A stretch of 64,000 nucleotides of DNA from Lentzea xinjiangensis (GTDB lineage: Bacteria > Actinomycetota > Actinomycetes > Mycobacteriales > Pseudonocardiaceae): positions 186,001 through 250,000 of the forward strand of contig NZ_FOFR01000005.1 in assembly GCF_900110955.1 (NCBI RefSeq), given 5' to 3'. The stretch's first letter is position 1; each line of letters opens with the position of its first letter. The notes under the pieces are model-generated. The model was not told the DNA's origin, ran no database searches, and worked only from the letters and a program-made list of their open reading frames with translations. Shown in pieces: positions 34,800 through 42,832 of this stretch. The position numbers and the translations under genes were made by a program.

Positions 34800-35630
34800 T
34801 CACTCGACTCGGCGCCAGCACCAGAGGAAGGCGAGCGCCGCGAGCAGCGACCCGGCCGAGGCGAACGAGCCGGCACCGAGGTAGATCACCCACTCGTCCG
34901 CGGTCGACCCCTCCGCGACCAGCGGGAACACCCACAGGGCCACGCCCAGCGCGAACGTCACGACGGCGACCACCGACCAGAACACCACCAGCACCACCCG
35001 GCCGGCACGGCGCGGCCCGGTGTGCGGCCGCAGGGATCCCCTGCGTTGCAGCCACCAGGACGCCAGCGCGGCGAGGGCCAGCGCGATGCCGTCGGCGGCG
35101 AGGGTGTCGCTCAGCCGGTGCCACTTCGCGGTGAGCGTGTAATGCCCGATCGCCGTCGCCCACGGCAGCACGAAGAAGAGCAGGACGCCCCGCCACTTCC
35201 ACGGCACCACGATGATCGCGGCGAACAGCACGGTCATCGCGATCGTCGTGTGTCCACTCGGGAGGCTGTTGCGCGCGTAGTCGCCGGTGACCTCGACCAG
35301 CGCCGGTCGCGGCAGGACGAACCGCTTGAGCACCTGCGCGACGACCTGTCCCGCGACGATCACGCCGACGGCCGCGGCCGCCAGGTCCCAGCGCCGGCGC
35401 AGCGCCCCGGCCAGCGCCACCGCCACGACCGCGGCGGCCAGCGAGTACACGGTGATCTGGCCCAGCGCCTGCCAGGCGGCATCCGTCTCGGACACGTCGT
35501 CCCGGTCGGCGCCGCGCAGGGCCGCGTTCTCGATCGCCTGACCGGCCTTCGTCAGCACCGCGAGCACGTACACGACGGCCGCGAAGACGAACCCCGCCGC
35601 CGCGACCACCAGCCACCGCCGTCGATCCAC
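34800..35630 (-). CDS. PAP2-family membrane phosphatase
   Basis: About 276 residues with six or more membrane helices. The acid phosphatase signature is complete: KRFVLPRP, PSGHTTIAM and HRLSDTLAADG. It probably dephosphorylates a lipid phosphate such as undecaprenyl or phosphatidate phosphate at the outer membrane face. The GTG at 35630 avoids overlap with the tetR-like gene. A longer start at 35678 would overlap that gene by 23 bases, so the exact start is open. Confidence 0.87.
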   Translation of the reverse strand: MDRRRWLVVAAAGFVFAAVVYVLAVLTKAGQAIENAALRGADRDDVSETDAAWQALGQITVYSLAAAVVAVALAGALRRRWDLAAAAVGVIVAGQVVAQVLKRFVLPRPALVEVTGDYARNSLPSGHTTIAMTVLFAAIIVVPWKWRGVLLFFVLPWATAIGHYTLTAKWHRLSDTLAADGIALALAALASWWLQRRGSLRPHTGPRRAGRVVLVVFWSVVAVVTFALGVALWVFPLVAEGSTADEWVIYLGAGSFASAGSLLAALAFLWCWRRVE

Positions 35631-35655
35631 GGGTGGCAGTGTGCCGCCGTTCGGC

Positions 35656-36315
35656 CTAACGCGCCGCGTGAAGATCAATGCGGGCGAGCACCGCGCCGAT
35701 CGCGAGGTCCACCGCGTACTCGAACTCCGCCTGCCGGTCGAACTCCGCCAGGTGCGGCGCCGTCGCGACGACGGCCGGCAGTCCCGACGACTCCAGCACG
35801 GCCCGGCGCGCCCCGTCGTCGCCCCCGAACGACGGAGCCGCCGACACCTCGCGCAACAACGTCCCGATCATCGTCGCGAGCAGCACGCGCAGCAGGTGCA
35901 CCGCCTGCTGCGCCGGCGCCCCCGCCGCCAGCAGCACCGCCAGCACCGCGTCGACGGGCGCGAGCCCCTCCAGCGACGACAACTGGCGGGTGAGCACCAG
36001 CGGCGCCGCACCGGGGTGGGCCAGGGCGCGGGAGCGGAAGGCGTGCGCGATGGCGCGCAGGTCGGCCCGCGGGTCACCGGCCGGCTCCGGCAGGACCAGG
36101 CCGCCGAGCAGGTGCTCGGCGACGGCGTCGAGCAGGCCGTCCTTGCCGTCGACGTGGTTGTAGAGGCTCTTCGCGTCCACACCGAGCACGCGTGCCACCG
36201 ACCGCATGCCCACCGCGGCGACGCCGTCCGCGTCGATCACCCGCAGCGTCGCCGCGACGATCGACTCGCGGGACAGCAGCGGCGTGCGCGGGCGGCCTCG
36301 GCGGGTCTCGGTCAC
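35656..36315 (-). CDS. TetR-family regulator (tetracycline-repressor C-terminal type)
   Basis: A 219-residue regulator. The N-terminal domain has LSRESIVAATLRVIDADGVAAVGMRSVARVLGVDAKSLYNHVDGKDGLL, and the C-terminal part follows the TetR_C (PF02909-like) pattern. It starts with GTG at 36315. It diverges from the SnoaL-like gene, with a 207-base gap holding a strong double palindrome, its probable operator. Confidence 0.88.
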   Translation of the reverse strand: MTETRRGRPRTPLLSRESIVAATLRVIDADGVAAVGMRSVARVLGVDAKSLYNHVDGKDGLLDAVAEHLLGGLVLPEPAGDPRADLRAIAHAFRSRALAHPGAAPLVLTRQLSSLEGLAPVDAVLAVLLAAGAPAQQAVHLLRVLLATMIGTLLREVSAAPSFGGDDGARRAVLESSGLPAVVATAPHLAEFDRQAEFEYAVDLAIGAVLARIDLHAAR

Positions 36316-36338
36316 CCGGCCATTGTGCCTTGCGGATG

Positions 36339-36385
36339 CCCACGGTGTGGGTTTAACCTCGGGACGCAATAACCCACACCGTGGG
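36339..36385. promoter_or_regulatory. Double palindromic TetR operator
   Basis: Two 15-bp arms (CCCACGGTGTGGGTT and its exact complement) are separated by 17 bases. Each arm is itself a palindrome of the form CCCAC-3-GTGGG, so this is two adjacent operator sites in inverted order between the divergent tetR-like and SnoaL-like genes. Confidence 0.9.
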
Positions 36386-36522
36386 TATTGGAGGGGTGCC
36401 GCGCTTCCCGTGCAACCGCGGGCAGGTCCGCGACGACGAACCGGCGGCCGTGGCCGAGCCGCGACCGCCGGAACGGAGATCGACACGCTCGTCCAGCCAC
36501 GGCAGTCCACTGAGGAGCTTCG

Positions 36523-37086
36523 ATGCGATCCCGTTTCGCCCTGCCGAGCGAGGACGTCCTGCGCGCCCGCGAGAAGCTGGTGCTCGACCACTTCCGGGAC
36601 GAGGTGGCGCACGACTGGGACGCCACGCTGTCGACGTTCCCGCACCCCCACTACGAGATCATCGCCCAGATGGTCGTCCACGACGGCGACAGCGCGGTGC
36701 GGCAGTACTACGCCGACACGCGCGTGGCGTTCCCCGACCAGCACCACGAGCTGATCTCGTTCCGGCACAGCGTCGACGCCGTGATCGTGGAGTTCTGGCT
36801 GATCGGCACGCACCTCGGGCCGCTGGGCAAGATCCCCGCGACCGGCGGCGCGCACCGCACGCGCATGAACGCCTACTTCATCTTCGACGAGAACGAGAAC
36901 CTCGTCGCCGAGCGGGTCTACTTCGACCAGCTCAGCGTGCTCAAGCAGGTGATCGGCGGGATCGACCGGAAGAAGCCCGGCGGGCTGCGCAAGCTGCTGC
37001 AGGTGCTGCGCGGCGTGCTCGCGATGTCGGGCGGTGAGCCGGACCGGCGCCTGGTCGACACCACGCCGCCGGCGTTCGACCGCTGA
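36523..37086 (+). CDS. SnoaL-like (NTF2-fold) protein
   Basis: A 187-residue protein of the nuclear transport factor 2 fold, as in SnoaL polyketide cyclases and ester cyclases. The segments HYEIIAQMVVHDGDSAVRQYY and HELISFRHSVDAVIVEFWLIGTH fit the fold, and a basic tail follows. No polyketide genes are nearby, so a small-molecule isomerase or hydratase role is only a guess. It is divergent from, and probably repressed by, the adjacent TetR protein. Confidence 0.8.
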   Translation: MRSRFALPSEDVLRAREKLVLDHFRDEVAHDWDATLSTFPHPHYEIIAQMVVHDGDSAVRQYYADTRVAFPDQHHELISFRHSVDAVIVEFWLIGTHLGPLGKIPATGGAHRTRMNAYFIFDENENLVAERVYFDQLSVLKQVIGGIDRKKPGGLRKLLQVLRGVLAMSGGEPDRRLVDTTPPAFDR

Positions 37087-37107
37087 CGCGCGCCCGGACG
37101 GGCGGGG

Positions 37108-37476
37108 TCACCGCCGGTCGGTGCCGCTCCAGCCGGAGGGGATCCGCTCGGTGGCCTCGGGGTCGACGGCGTGCCGGGCGAGGTGCCTGCCGGGCTTCGG
37201 CTTCTTGCCCAGCACCATCAGGACCACGGCCACGACCAGGCCGAGGGTGGCGAGCCCGGCCGCGACCGCGCGAGCGGCCGGGTGGTCCAGGACCAGCGTG
37301 CTGATGGTCAGCGCGAGCACGAGCGCCGCGATCGGACCGATGACCGCGATGTCGTGGCGGTCCTCGCCCGTCTCGACGGTCTCCACCGGCGCCCCCACAG
37401 GCGGCGTGACTTCGATCGTCTCGAAGTTCCCGCGCTGGTCGTAGGGCGGTGGCCGCAAGCCCGGAGGAACCGTCAC
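37108..37476 (-). CDS. Small membrane protein of unknown function
   Basis: About 122 residues starting from the GTG at 37476. The first 45 residues are hydrophilic (PPPYDQRGNFETIEVTPP), followed by two adjacent membrane helices (IGPIAALVLALTISTLVL and AGLATLGLVVAVVLMVLG) and a basic cytoplasmic tail. It lies convergent to the SnoaL-like gene. The family is not recognised. Confidence 0.6.
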   Translation of the reverse strand: MTVPPGLRPPPYDQRGNFETIEVTPPVGAPVETVETGEDRHDIAVIGPIAALVLALTISTLVLDHPAARAVAAGLATLGLVVAVVLMVLGKKPKPGRHLARHAVDPEATERIPSGWSGTDRR

Positions 37477-37573
37477 GCGGCCATGCTGCCCGAGGAGGGC
37501 GCGTCGCCGCAAACCTCGCGATCCGGTCTGCTACGTGTTCCCCTGTCGGAGCTGGGGTGTCAGGAGGTTCGTC

Positions 37574-38398
37574 ATGTGCCGGTGGCTCGCGTACTCCGGT
37601 TCGCCGGTCTTGCTCGAGGAGCTGCTCTACGCGCCGGAGAACTCGTTGGTCATGCAGTCCAAGCACGCCCGCCTCGGCGCGACCGCGGTGAACGGCGACG
37701 GGTTCGGCATCGGCTGGTACGGCAGCACGAGCACCCCGGGGCTGTTCCTGAGCACCGAGCCGGCCTGGAACGACCTCAACCTGCGGGAGCTGTCCGCGCA
37801 GATCACCGTCGACCGGGTCTTCGCGCACGTGCGGGCGTCCACCGGCGGCGCGGTGCAGCGCTCGAACTGCCACCCGTTCCGCTACCGGAACTGGTTGTGG
37901 ATGCACAACGGTCTGATCGCGAAGTACCCGCTGGTGCGGCGCGAGCTCGTGCTGGCGGTCGACCCGGAGCTGTTCCCGCTCATCGAGGGCTCGACGGACT
38001 CCGAGGTCATGTTCTACCTCGCGGTCAGCTTCGGGCTGGAGCAGGACCCGCCCGGCGCCGTGGCGCGCATGGTCGCCTTCATCGAGGACGTCGGCAGGCG
38101 CGCGGGCGTCGAGCACCCGGTCCAGATGACCGTCGCGGTCACCGACGGCTCGACGACCTGGGCGTTCCGCTACTCGAGCCGCGGCAGGTCGCGGACGCTC
38201 TTCCACAGCACCGACGTCTCGACGCTGCGCCGCCAGTACCCGGACAACCCCGCGCTGCACGACCTCGCCGACGACTCGCGGCTCATCGTGTCCGAACCGC
38301 TGGGCGACCTGGTCGGGGCGTGGCAGGAGGTGCCGGAGTCGACGTGCGTGGTCGTGCGGCCCGCGGTCGAGGAGGAATTGCTGCCGTTCAAGCCGTGA
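37574..38398 (+). CDS. Class II glutamine amidotransferase
   Basis: A 274-residue Ntn-hydrolase. The true start is the ATG at 37574, preceded by AGGAGG, because it exposes the catalytic Cys2 (MCRWLAYSG). Further family motifs are GDGFGIGWY, FAHVRASTGG and HPFRYRNWLWMHNG. Unlike most amidotransferases there is no synthetase domain; such stand-alone proteins (YafJ-like) act as glutamine or gamma-glutamyl amidases. Confidence 0.9.
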   Translation: MCRWLAYSGSPVLLEELLYAPENSLVMQSKHARLGATAVNGDGFGIGWYGSTSTPGLFLSTEPAWNDLNLRELSAQITVDRVFAHVRASTGGAVQRSNCHPFRYRNWLWMHNGLIAKYPLVRRELVLAVDPELFPLIEGSTDSEVMFYLAVSFGLEQDPPGAVARMVAFIEDVGRRAGVEHPVQMTVAVTDGSTTWAFRYSSRGRSRTLFHSTDVSTLRRQYPDNPALHDLADDSRLIVSEPLGDLVGAWQEVPESTCVVVRPAVEEELLPFKP

Positions 38399-38416
38399 GC
38401 GGTGCGTTGCGGGACG

Positions 38417-39226
38417 TCAGCTCCCGGACGCCCGGCGCAGCACGACCCACACCTCACCGGGCCGTTCCACCAGCCCAGGGTGCCAGAGCGGCGCGACGGC
38501 CCGGGTCAGCTCGTTCGCACGGTCCAGCAGGCCGCTGACCGCGGGCTCGCCGACGACGACCACCGCGGTCCAGTCCGTCCACGCGAGCAGGTGGTCCCGC
38601 GTCACCCCGAACCGCTGCTCCAGCACCGTCATCAGCTCGTGCCCGGTGTCCGGTCCCGCCTCGGCGTCGCCGACGTCGGGCACCTCGGCGTCCCGCGGCT
38701 CCCGGACGTCCTCCCGGACGTCCTCGCGGTCTTCCTCGACGTGGTGCTCCGACCAGACGTGCTTGGCGATCGAGTGGATGCTCGAGATCATGCCGTCGGT
38801 CTGTTCCTCGGTCATGACCAGCGTGACCGAACGTCCGTCGGTCAGCGTGAAGGTGAGTTCGGCCTCCGGGACGTCACCGCTTCCCGGCACCGCCTCCACG
38901 GCTCCGGCCACCTCGCCGCTCAGCACGGAGTCCGCGGGACTCTCGCGGCCCATGCGCAACGACGGCAGGTTGGCGGCCATGTCCACGACGAGCCGTGCCG
39001 CGGTGAAGAGTGCGTCCTTGTCGCGGAACTCCTTGCGGCTGCTGGTGAGCGTGCGCCCGATGCCGGTCGGACCCGCGTTGGCCTCCACCACGCCGCCGCG
39101 GTGCTCGCCATCCCATCTCGCGTGCACGACGACGCCGTTGGCCAGGCGCTTGCGGTAGTTCTCGACGTGGCCGTGGCGGGCGAACTCCCACCCGGCCACC
39201 GACTCGGGCCACTCCTCGTCGCGCAA
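38417..39226 (-). CDS. Conserved actinobacterial hypothetical protein
   Basis: A 269-residue protein; I chose the TTG at 39226 because GGGAGGAA lies at ideal distance. It starts LRDEEWPESVAGWEFARHGHVENYRKRLANGVVVHARWDGEHRGG. The middle has a FTLTDGRSVTLVMTEEQTDGMI segment, and a very acidic stretch (EEDREDVREDVREPRDAEV) precedes a C-terminal part with three Trp residues. No function is evident. Confidence 0.65.
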   Translation of the reverse strand: MRDEEWPESVAGWEFARHGHVENYRKRLANGVVVHARWDGEHRGGVVEANAGPTGIGRTLTSSRKEFRDKDALFTAARLVVDMAANLPSLRMGRESPADSVLSGEVAGAVEAVPGSGDVPEAELTFTLTDGRSVTLVMTEEQTDGMISSIHSIAKHVWSEHHVEEDREDVREDVREPRDAEVPDVGDAEAGPDTGHELMTVLEQRFGVTRDHLLAWTDWTAVVVVGEPAVSGLLDRANELTRAVAPLWHPGLVERPGEVWVVLRRASGS

Positions 39227-39326
39227 CGGCTTTCCTCCCGGCTGAATCGCACCATTCGACGCGGCGCGCCCGGAGGTCGTTCCGGGCTCATCGGCTCCGT
39301 GCGGGACGCGGCATAGGATCGGTGAC

Positions 39327-39923
39327 GTGTTCGTGAAGCTCTGCGGTCTGCGCACCGAGTCCGACGTCGCCGTGGCGGTCGACGCGGGCGCCGACGCCGT
39401 TGGTTTCGTGCTGACGGCCAGCCCTCGCCAGATCGATGCCGACCTGGCGTGCGCACTCGTCGCAACCGTGCCGGCGCACGTGCTGACCGTCGCCGTCGTC
39501 CGTGGCATCACCGCCACCGAGGCGGGTGAACTGGCGCTGAAGACCGGTGTGCAGGCGTTGCAGTTGCACGGCGACTACCCGAAGGAAGCGTTCGACGAGC
39601 TGGCAGGCCTGCCGCTGCGGTTGGTCCGGGCCACCGCGCTGGGGCCGGACACCGACGTGCGGACCGGCGCGTTCGGCGAGGAGCTGCTGCTGATCGACTC
39701 GCCGGTGGCGGGTTCGGGTGAGCAGTGGGACATCACGCGGCTCGACGAGCGCCGCCCGTCGGGGCGGTGGCTGCTGGCGGGCGGGCTCTCGCCGGACACC
39801 GTCGCCGGGGCGATCGGCGTGGCGCGGCCGTGGGGGGTCGACGTGTCCAGCGGCATCGAGTCGAGCCGCGGGGTGAAGGACCACGGCCGGATGCGCGAGT
39901 TCGTCGCCGCCGCGCGCGGCTAG
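39327..39923 (+). CDS. trpF: Phosphoribosylanthranilate isomerase
   Basis: A 198-residue TIM-barrel enzyme of tryptophan synthesis, converting phosphoribosylanthranilate to CdRP. The catalytic Cys is in VKLCGLR, the conserved LQLHGDY and the acid in LLLIDSP are present, and LAGGLSPDTV and VDVSSGIESSRGVKD form the phosphate-binding end. It starts with GTG. No other trp genes are near. In many actinomycetes this step is done by PriA, so a separate TrpF may point to a specialised or redundant copy. Confidence 0.92.
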   Translation: MFVKLCGLRTESDVAVAVDAGADAVGFVLTASPRQIDADLACALVATVPAHVLTVAVVRGITATEAGELALKTGVQALQLHGDYPKEAFDELAGLPLRLVRATALGPDTDVRTGAFGEELLLIDSPVAGSGEQWDITRLDERRPSGRWLLAGGLSPDTVAGAIGVARPWGVDVSSGIESSRGVKDHGRMREFVAAARG

Positions 39924-39939
39924 GCCGGACGATCCGCCG

Positions 39940-40302
39940 CTAGGCCGCGCGATACCCCGGGATCTCCTCCACCCGCTCGTACACGGGCAGTCCCCGTTCC
40001 CGCGCGATCCGCACGTCCTCGTCCGCACCCGCGGACTCGCCCGGCAGCCGTAGAACCGCGTCGCAGTGCCGCAGCAGCCGCTCGGCGGCCGGGTACATGA
40101 TCTCCGCCGCGATCGGGTCCGCCGGCGACGCGCCGCCCGCGCCCCGCAGCACGGGCAGCGCCACCCACTCGCCGATCATCGGCACGTGCCCGCTGCGGAA
40201 GATCGGCCACGCCGCCTCCTCCAGCCGTTCGAGGTTGCGCGCCATCAGTGCGGGGTCGTCCCCGGTGCCCGAGCGGTACGGGCCTGCGATCAGAATCAGC
40301 AT
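39940..40302 (-). CDS. DUF4406 / nucleoside 2-deoxyribosyltransferase-like protein
   Basis: A 120-residue protein starting MLILIAGPYRSGTGDDP. The loop CDAVLRLPGESAGADEDVRIARERGLPVYE matches the family of small N-deoxyribosyltransferase-like proteins. A nucleotide-binding or hydrolysing role is plausible. It is convergent to trpF and divergent from the DeoR-type regulator, with 49 bases between start codons. Confidence 0.8.
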   Translation of the reverse strand: MLILIAGPYRSGTGDDPALMARNLERLEEAAWPIFRSGHVPMIGEWVALPVLRGAGGASPADPIAAEIMYPAAERLLRHCDAVLRLPGESAGADEDVRIARERGLPVYERVEEIPGYRAA

Positions 40303-40351
40303 GGCTCCGACCCTAACGTGCAACACTCGGCAAAAACAAGGAGAAACGTGC

Positions 40352-41092
40352 ATGCTGGCCGCCCAACGCCGTGATCTGCTGCTGGAACGACTGCGCACCG
40401 ACGGCCGCATCGTCGCCAAAGACCTGGCCGCGGAAGTCGGCATCTCCGAGGACACGATCCGCCGGGACCTGCGGGACCTCGCGGCGGCCGGGCTCTGCCA
40501 ACGCGTGTACGGCGGCGCGCTGCCGGTGTCACCCGCCATCGCCGACTACACAACGCGCCAAAACGTGCAGACCGACGGCAAGGAGCGGGTCGCGCGTGCG
40601 GCGGCCGCGTTGATCGAGCCCAACATGACCGTGATCCTCGACGGCGGCACGACCACTCTCGCCGTCGTACGCGCGCTGCCGCCCGATCTGCACGCCACGG
40701 TTGTCACCCACAGTCCGACGATCGCGAGCGCGTTGGAGACGCACGAGAACGTGGACGTCTACGTGATCGGCGGACGGCTGTTCAAGCACTCGATGGTCGC
40801 CTGCGGCGCCGCCGCTGTGGAGGCCGCACGGGGCGTGCACGCCGATGTGTTCCTGCTCGGCGTCACGGGTGTGCACCCCGAGGCGGGGCTCACGACCGGC
40901 GACGCGGACGAGGCCGCGATGAAACGCGCGCTCGCGCACCAGGCCGCGGACACCTACGTGCTGGCGAGCTCGGAGAAGATCGGCGCGGCGTCGCGGTTCT
41001 CGGTGCTGCCGTTCGCCGAGGTCGCCGGGGTGGTCACGGACGCGGACACCCCGCTCGTGCGCGGCCTGGAGGTGCCCGTCATCCCCGCGTGA
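40352..41092 (+). CDS. DeoR-family transcriptional regulator
   Basis: A 246-residue regulator. The N-terminal winged helix has QRRDLLLERLRTDGRIVAKDLAAEVGISEDTIRRDL, and the C-terminal sugar-phosphate-sensing domain has DGGTTTLAVVRALP and GVHADVFLLGVTGVHPEAGLTT. It starts with ATG after AAGGAG. Its target is not obvious; the divergent DUF4406 gene is the closest candidate. Confidence 0.9.
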   Translation: MLAAQRRDLLLERLRTDGRIVAKDLAAEVGISEDTIRRDLRDLAAAGLCQRVYGGALPVSPAIADYTTRQNVQTDGKERVARAAAALIEPNMTVILDGGTTTLAVVRALPPDLHATVVTHSPTIASALETHENVDVYVIGGRLFKHSMVACGAAAVEAARGVHADVFLLGVTGVHPEAGLTTGDADEAAMKRALAHQAADTYVLASSEKIGAASRFSVLPFAEVAGVVTDADTPLVRGLEVPVIPA

Positions 41093-41134
41093 GCCCTTGA
41101 CCCGCCGTGGCACAGGAGGCACGCTGCGGAACCG

Positions 41135-42436
41135 ATGAGTCTCGCTGACGAGCACGTCAAACCGGCGGTGCGCTGGGGCATCGGCCACGCCCTGCCGCGG
41201 ACGGTGCTGCGCCTGGCCGCCCGCCGCGGTGACCTGCAGGGCCGCCTCACCGTCGAGGCGTCCACCGGCGCCGACCTGACCGGCCTGTTCGACGAGATCC
41301 GCGCCCACGGCCCGCTCGCCGCCACGAGGGTCGGCCACACCACCACCCGGCACGCGGTCGTCAAGGCGGTCCTGGGCGACGACGCCTTCGTCACCGCGCG
41401 CCCGCGGTTCGGCGCTGGCGTCCTCGGCAAGCTCGCCGCCTGGTCCGACACGGACGCGCTGCACCCCGTCCGCCCACCGTCGTTGCTCGCCGTCGAGCCG
41501 CCGGCGCACACCCGCTACCGCAAGCTCGTCACCCGCGTCTTCACCGCCCGCGCCGTCGAACGGCTGCGCGAACGCACGCAGCAGATCGCGAACGAGCTCC
41601 TCGACGGTCTCGACCCCACTCAGCCGGTCGACCTGGTCGAGGCCTACTGCGGCCTGCTGCCGGTCACCGTCATCAGCGAGATCCTCGGCGTCCCCGCGCG
41701 GGAGCGCGCGACCGTCCTCGCGCTGGGCGCGGCGGCCGCCCCGAGCCTGGACCTGGGCCTGTCGTGGCGCGTCTTCCGCGGCGTCGAGACCAGCCTCGCC
41801 ACGTTCGACGCCTGGCTCACCCGCCACCTCGACGCCCTGCGCGCGAACCCCGGCGACAACCTGCTCAGCCACCTGATCACCGCCCGCGAGGACGGCGCCG
41901 GCCTCAGCGAACGCGAGCTCAAGGCCACCGCGGGACTCGTGCTGGCCGCCGGCTTCGAGACCACCGTCAACCTCCTCGGCAACGGCATCGCGCTGCTGAG
42001 CGGCAACCCCGGCCGGCTCGACGCCGTGCGGGCCGCCCCCGGGCTGTGGGGCAACGCCGTCGACGAGGTGCTGCGCTTCGACCCGCCGGTGCTGCTCACC
42101 GGCCGGCTGTGCGCCCGCGACACCGCGGTCGCCGGCGTTCCGGTCCGCCGCGGCCGGCTCGTCACGACGGTGCTCGCGGGCGCGAACCGCGACCCGGAGG
42201 TCTTCGCGAACCCCGGCGCGTTCGACGTCACCCGCCCGAACGCCCGCGACCACGTCTCGTTCGGCGCGGGCCGCCACCACTGCCTCGGCGCGCAGCTCGC
42301 GCGCATGGAGGGGGAGATCGGCCTGCGCACGATCTTCGAGCGCTTCCCCCGGTTGCGCCTCCTGCCCGGCGCGCGCCGCCGGCCGACCCGCGTCCTGCGC
42401 GGCTTCGAAAGCCTCCCGGCCGTTCTCGGCGGGTGA
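41135..42436 (+). CDS. Cytochrome P450
   Basis: A 433-residue soluble bacterial P450. The heme ligand is Cys383 in FGAGRHHCLGAQLAR, the ExxR motif is in DEVLRFDPP, and the I-helix reads LAAGFETTVN with Phe where His is frequent. No ferredoxin or reductase gene is adjacent, so electrons must come from elsewhere. The substrate is unknown. Confidence 0.92.
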   Translation: MSLADEHVKPAVRWGIGHALPRTVLRLAARRGDLQGRLTVEASTGADLTGLFDEIRAHGPLAATRVGHTTTRHAVVKAVLGDDAFVTARPRFGAGVLGKLAAWSDTDALHPVRPPSLLAVEPPAHTRYRKLVTRVFTARAVERLRERTQQIANELLDGLDPTQPVDLVEAYCGLLPVTVISEILGVPARERATVLALGAAAAPSLDLGLSWRVFRGVETSLATFDAWLTRHLDALRANPGDNLLSHLITAREDGAGLSERELKATAGLVLAAGFETTVNLLGNGIALLSGNPGRLDAVRAAPGLWGNAVDEVLRFDPPVLLTGRLCARDTAVAGVPVRRGRLVTTVLAGANRDPEVFANPGAFDVTRPNARDHVSFGAGRHHCLGAQLARMEGEIGLRTIFERFPRLRLLPGARRRPTRVLRGFESLPAVLGG

Positions 42437-42472
42437 CCGGCGGCCCGACCCGCGTGCTGTCCGCACCGGATC

Positions 42473-42763
42473 GTGGCTGTTCAGGCCCACCGGCCACCGA
42501 TGGCCGCCCGCCGGGCCGGGGAGACGGCGCTCGTGACCGCCGCCCACCTCACCACGGCGGGCATCGGGTTCCACTTCTTCGACTACGGCGACGGCAGCGG
42601 CTGGGCGCCGGGCTGCATCGGCAAGCACGCCGAGGAGGCGTGCGTGCAGGCGGACATGAACCACTTCGTCGGCCTGGTCACGCGCCTGACGTGCGAGTTC
42701 GGCGTCGGCCGAACGGAGCATTTCCGCGAGCGCGCGTCCCGGACGACGTCCAGCCTCGTCTAA
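42473..42763 (+). CDS. Doubtful small protein of unknown function
   Basis: A possible 96-residue frame. After an Arg/Ala-rich start the part TAGIGFHFFDYGDGSGWAPGCIGKHAEEACVQADMNHFVGLV has protein-like composition, with two Cys and two aromatic clusters. I do not recognise a family and see no good ribosome-binding site, so it may be a fragment. The rest of the 396-base gap between the P450 and protease genes holds nothing else. Confidence 0.35.
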   Translation: MAVQAHRPPMAARRAGETALVTAAHLTTAGIGFHFFDYGDGSGWAPGCIGKHAEEACVQADMNHFVGLVTRLTCEFGVGRTEHFRERASRTTSSLV

Positions 42764-42832
42764 TGGCGTGACGGGCCCCTGCACCCGCGCACCACGCGCG
42801 GGCATCGCCCGCTAGGCAGTGTTGGAGGAACA

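Noticed and set aside
39914..39951. Hairpin between trpF and the DUF4406 gene
   Set aside because: An imperfect GC-rich inverted repeat near both stop codons; arms are interrupted, so a terminator is possible but not well supported.
41135..42436. P450 I-helix Phe instead of His as an anomaly
   Set aside because: The residue before the acid-alcohol pair varies in bacterial P450s; the Glu-Thr pair is intact, so this is not remarkable.
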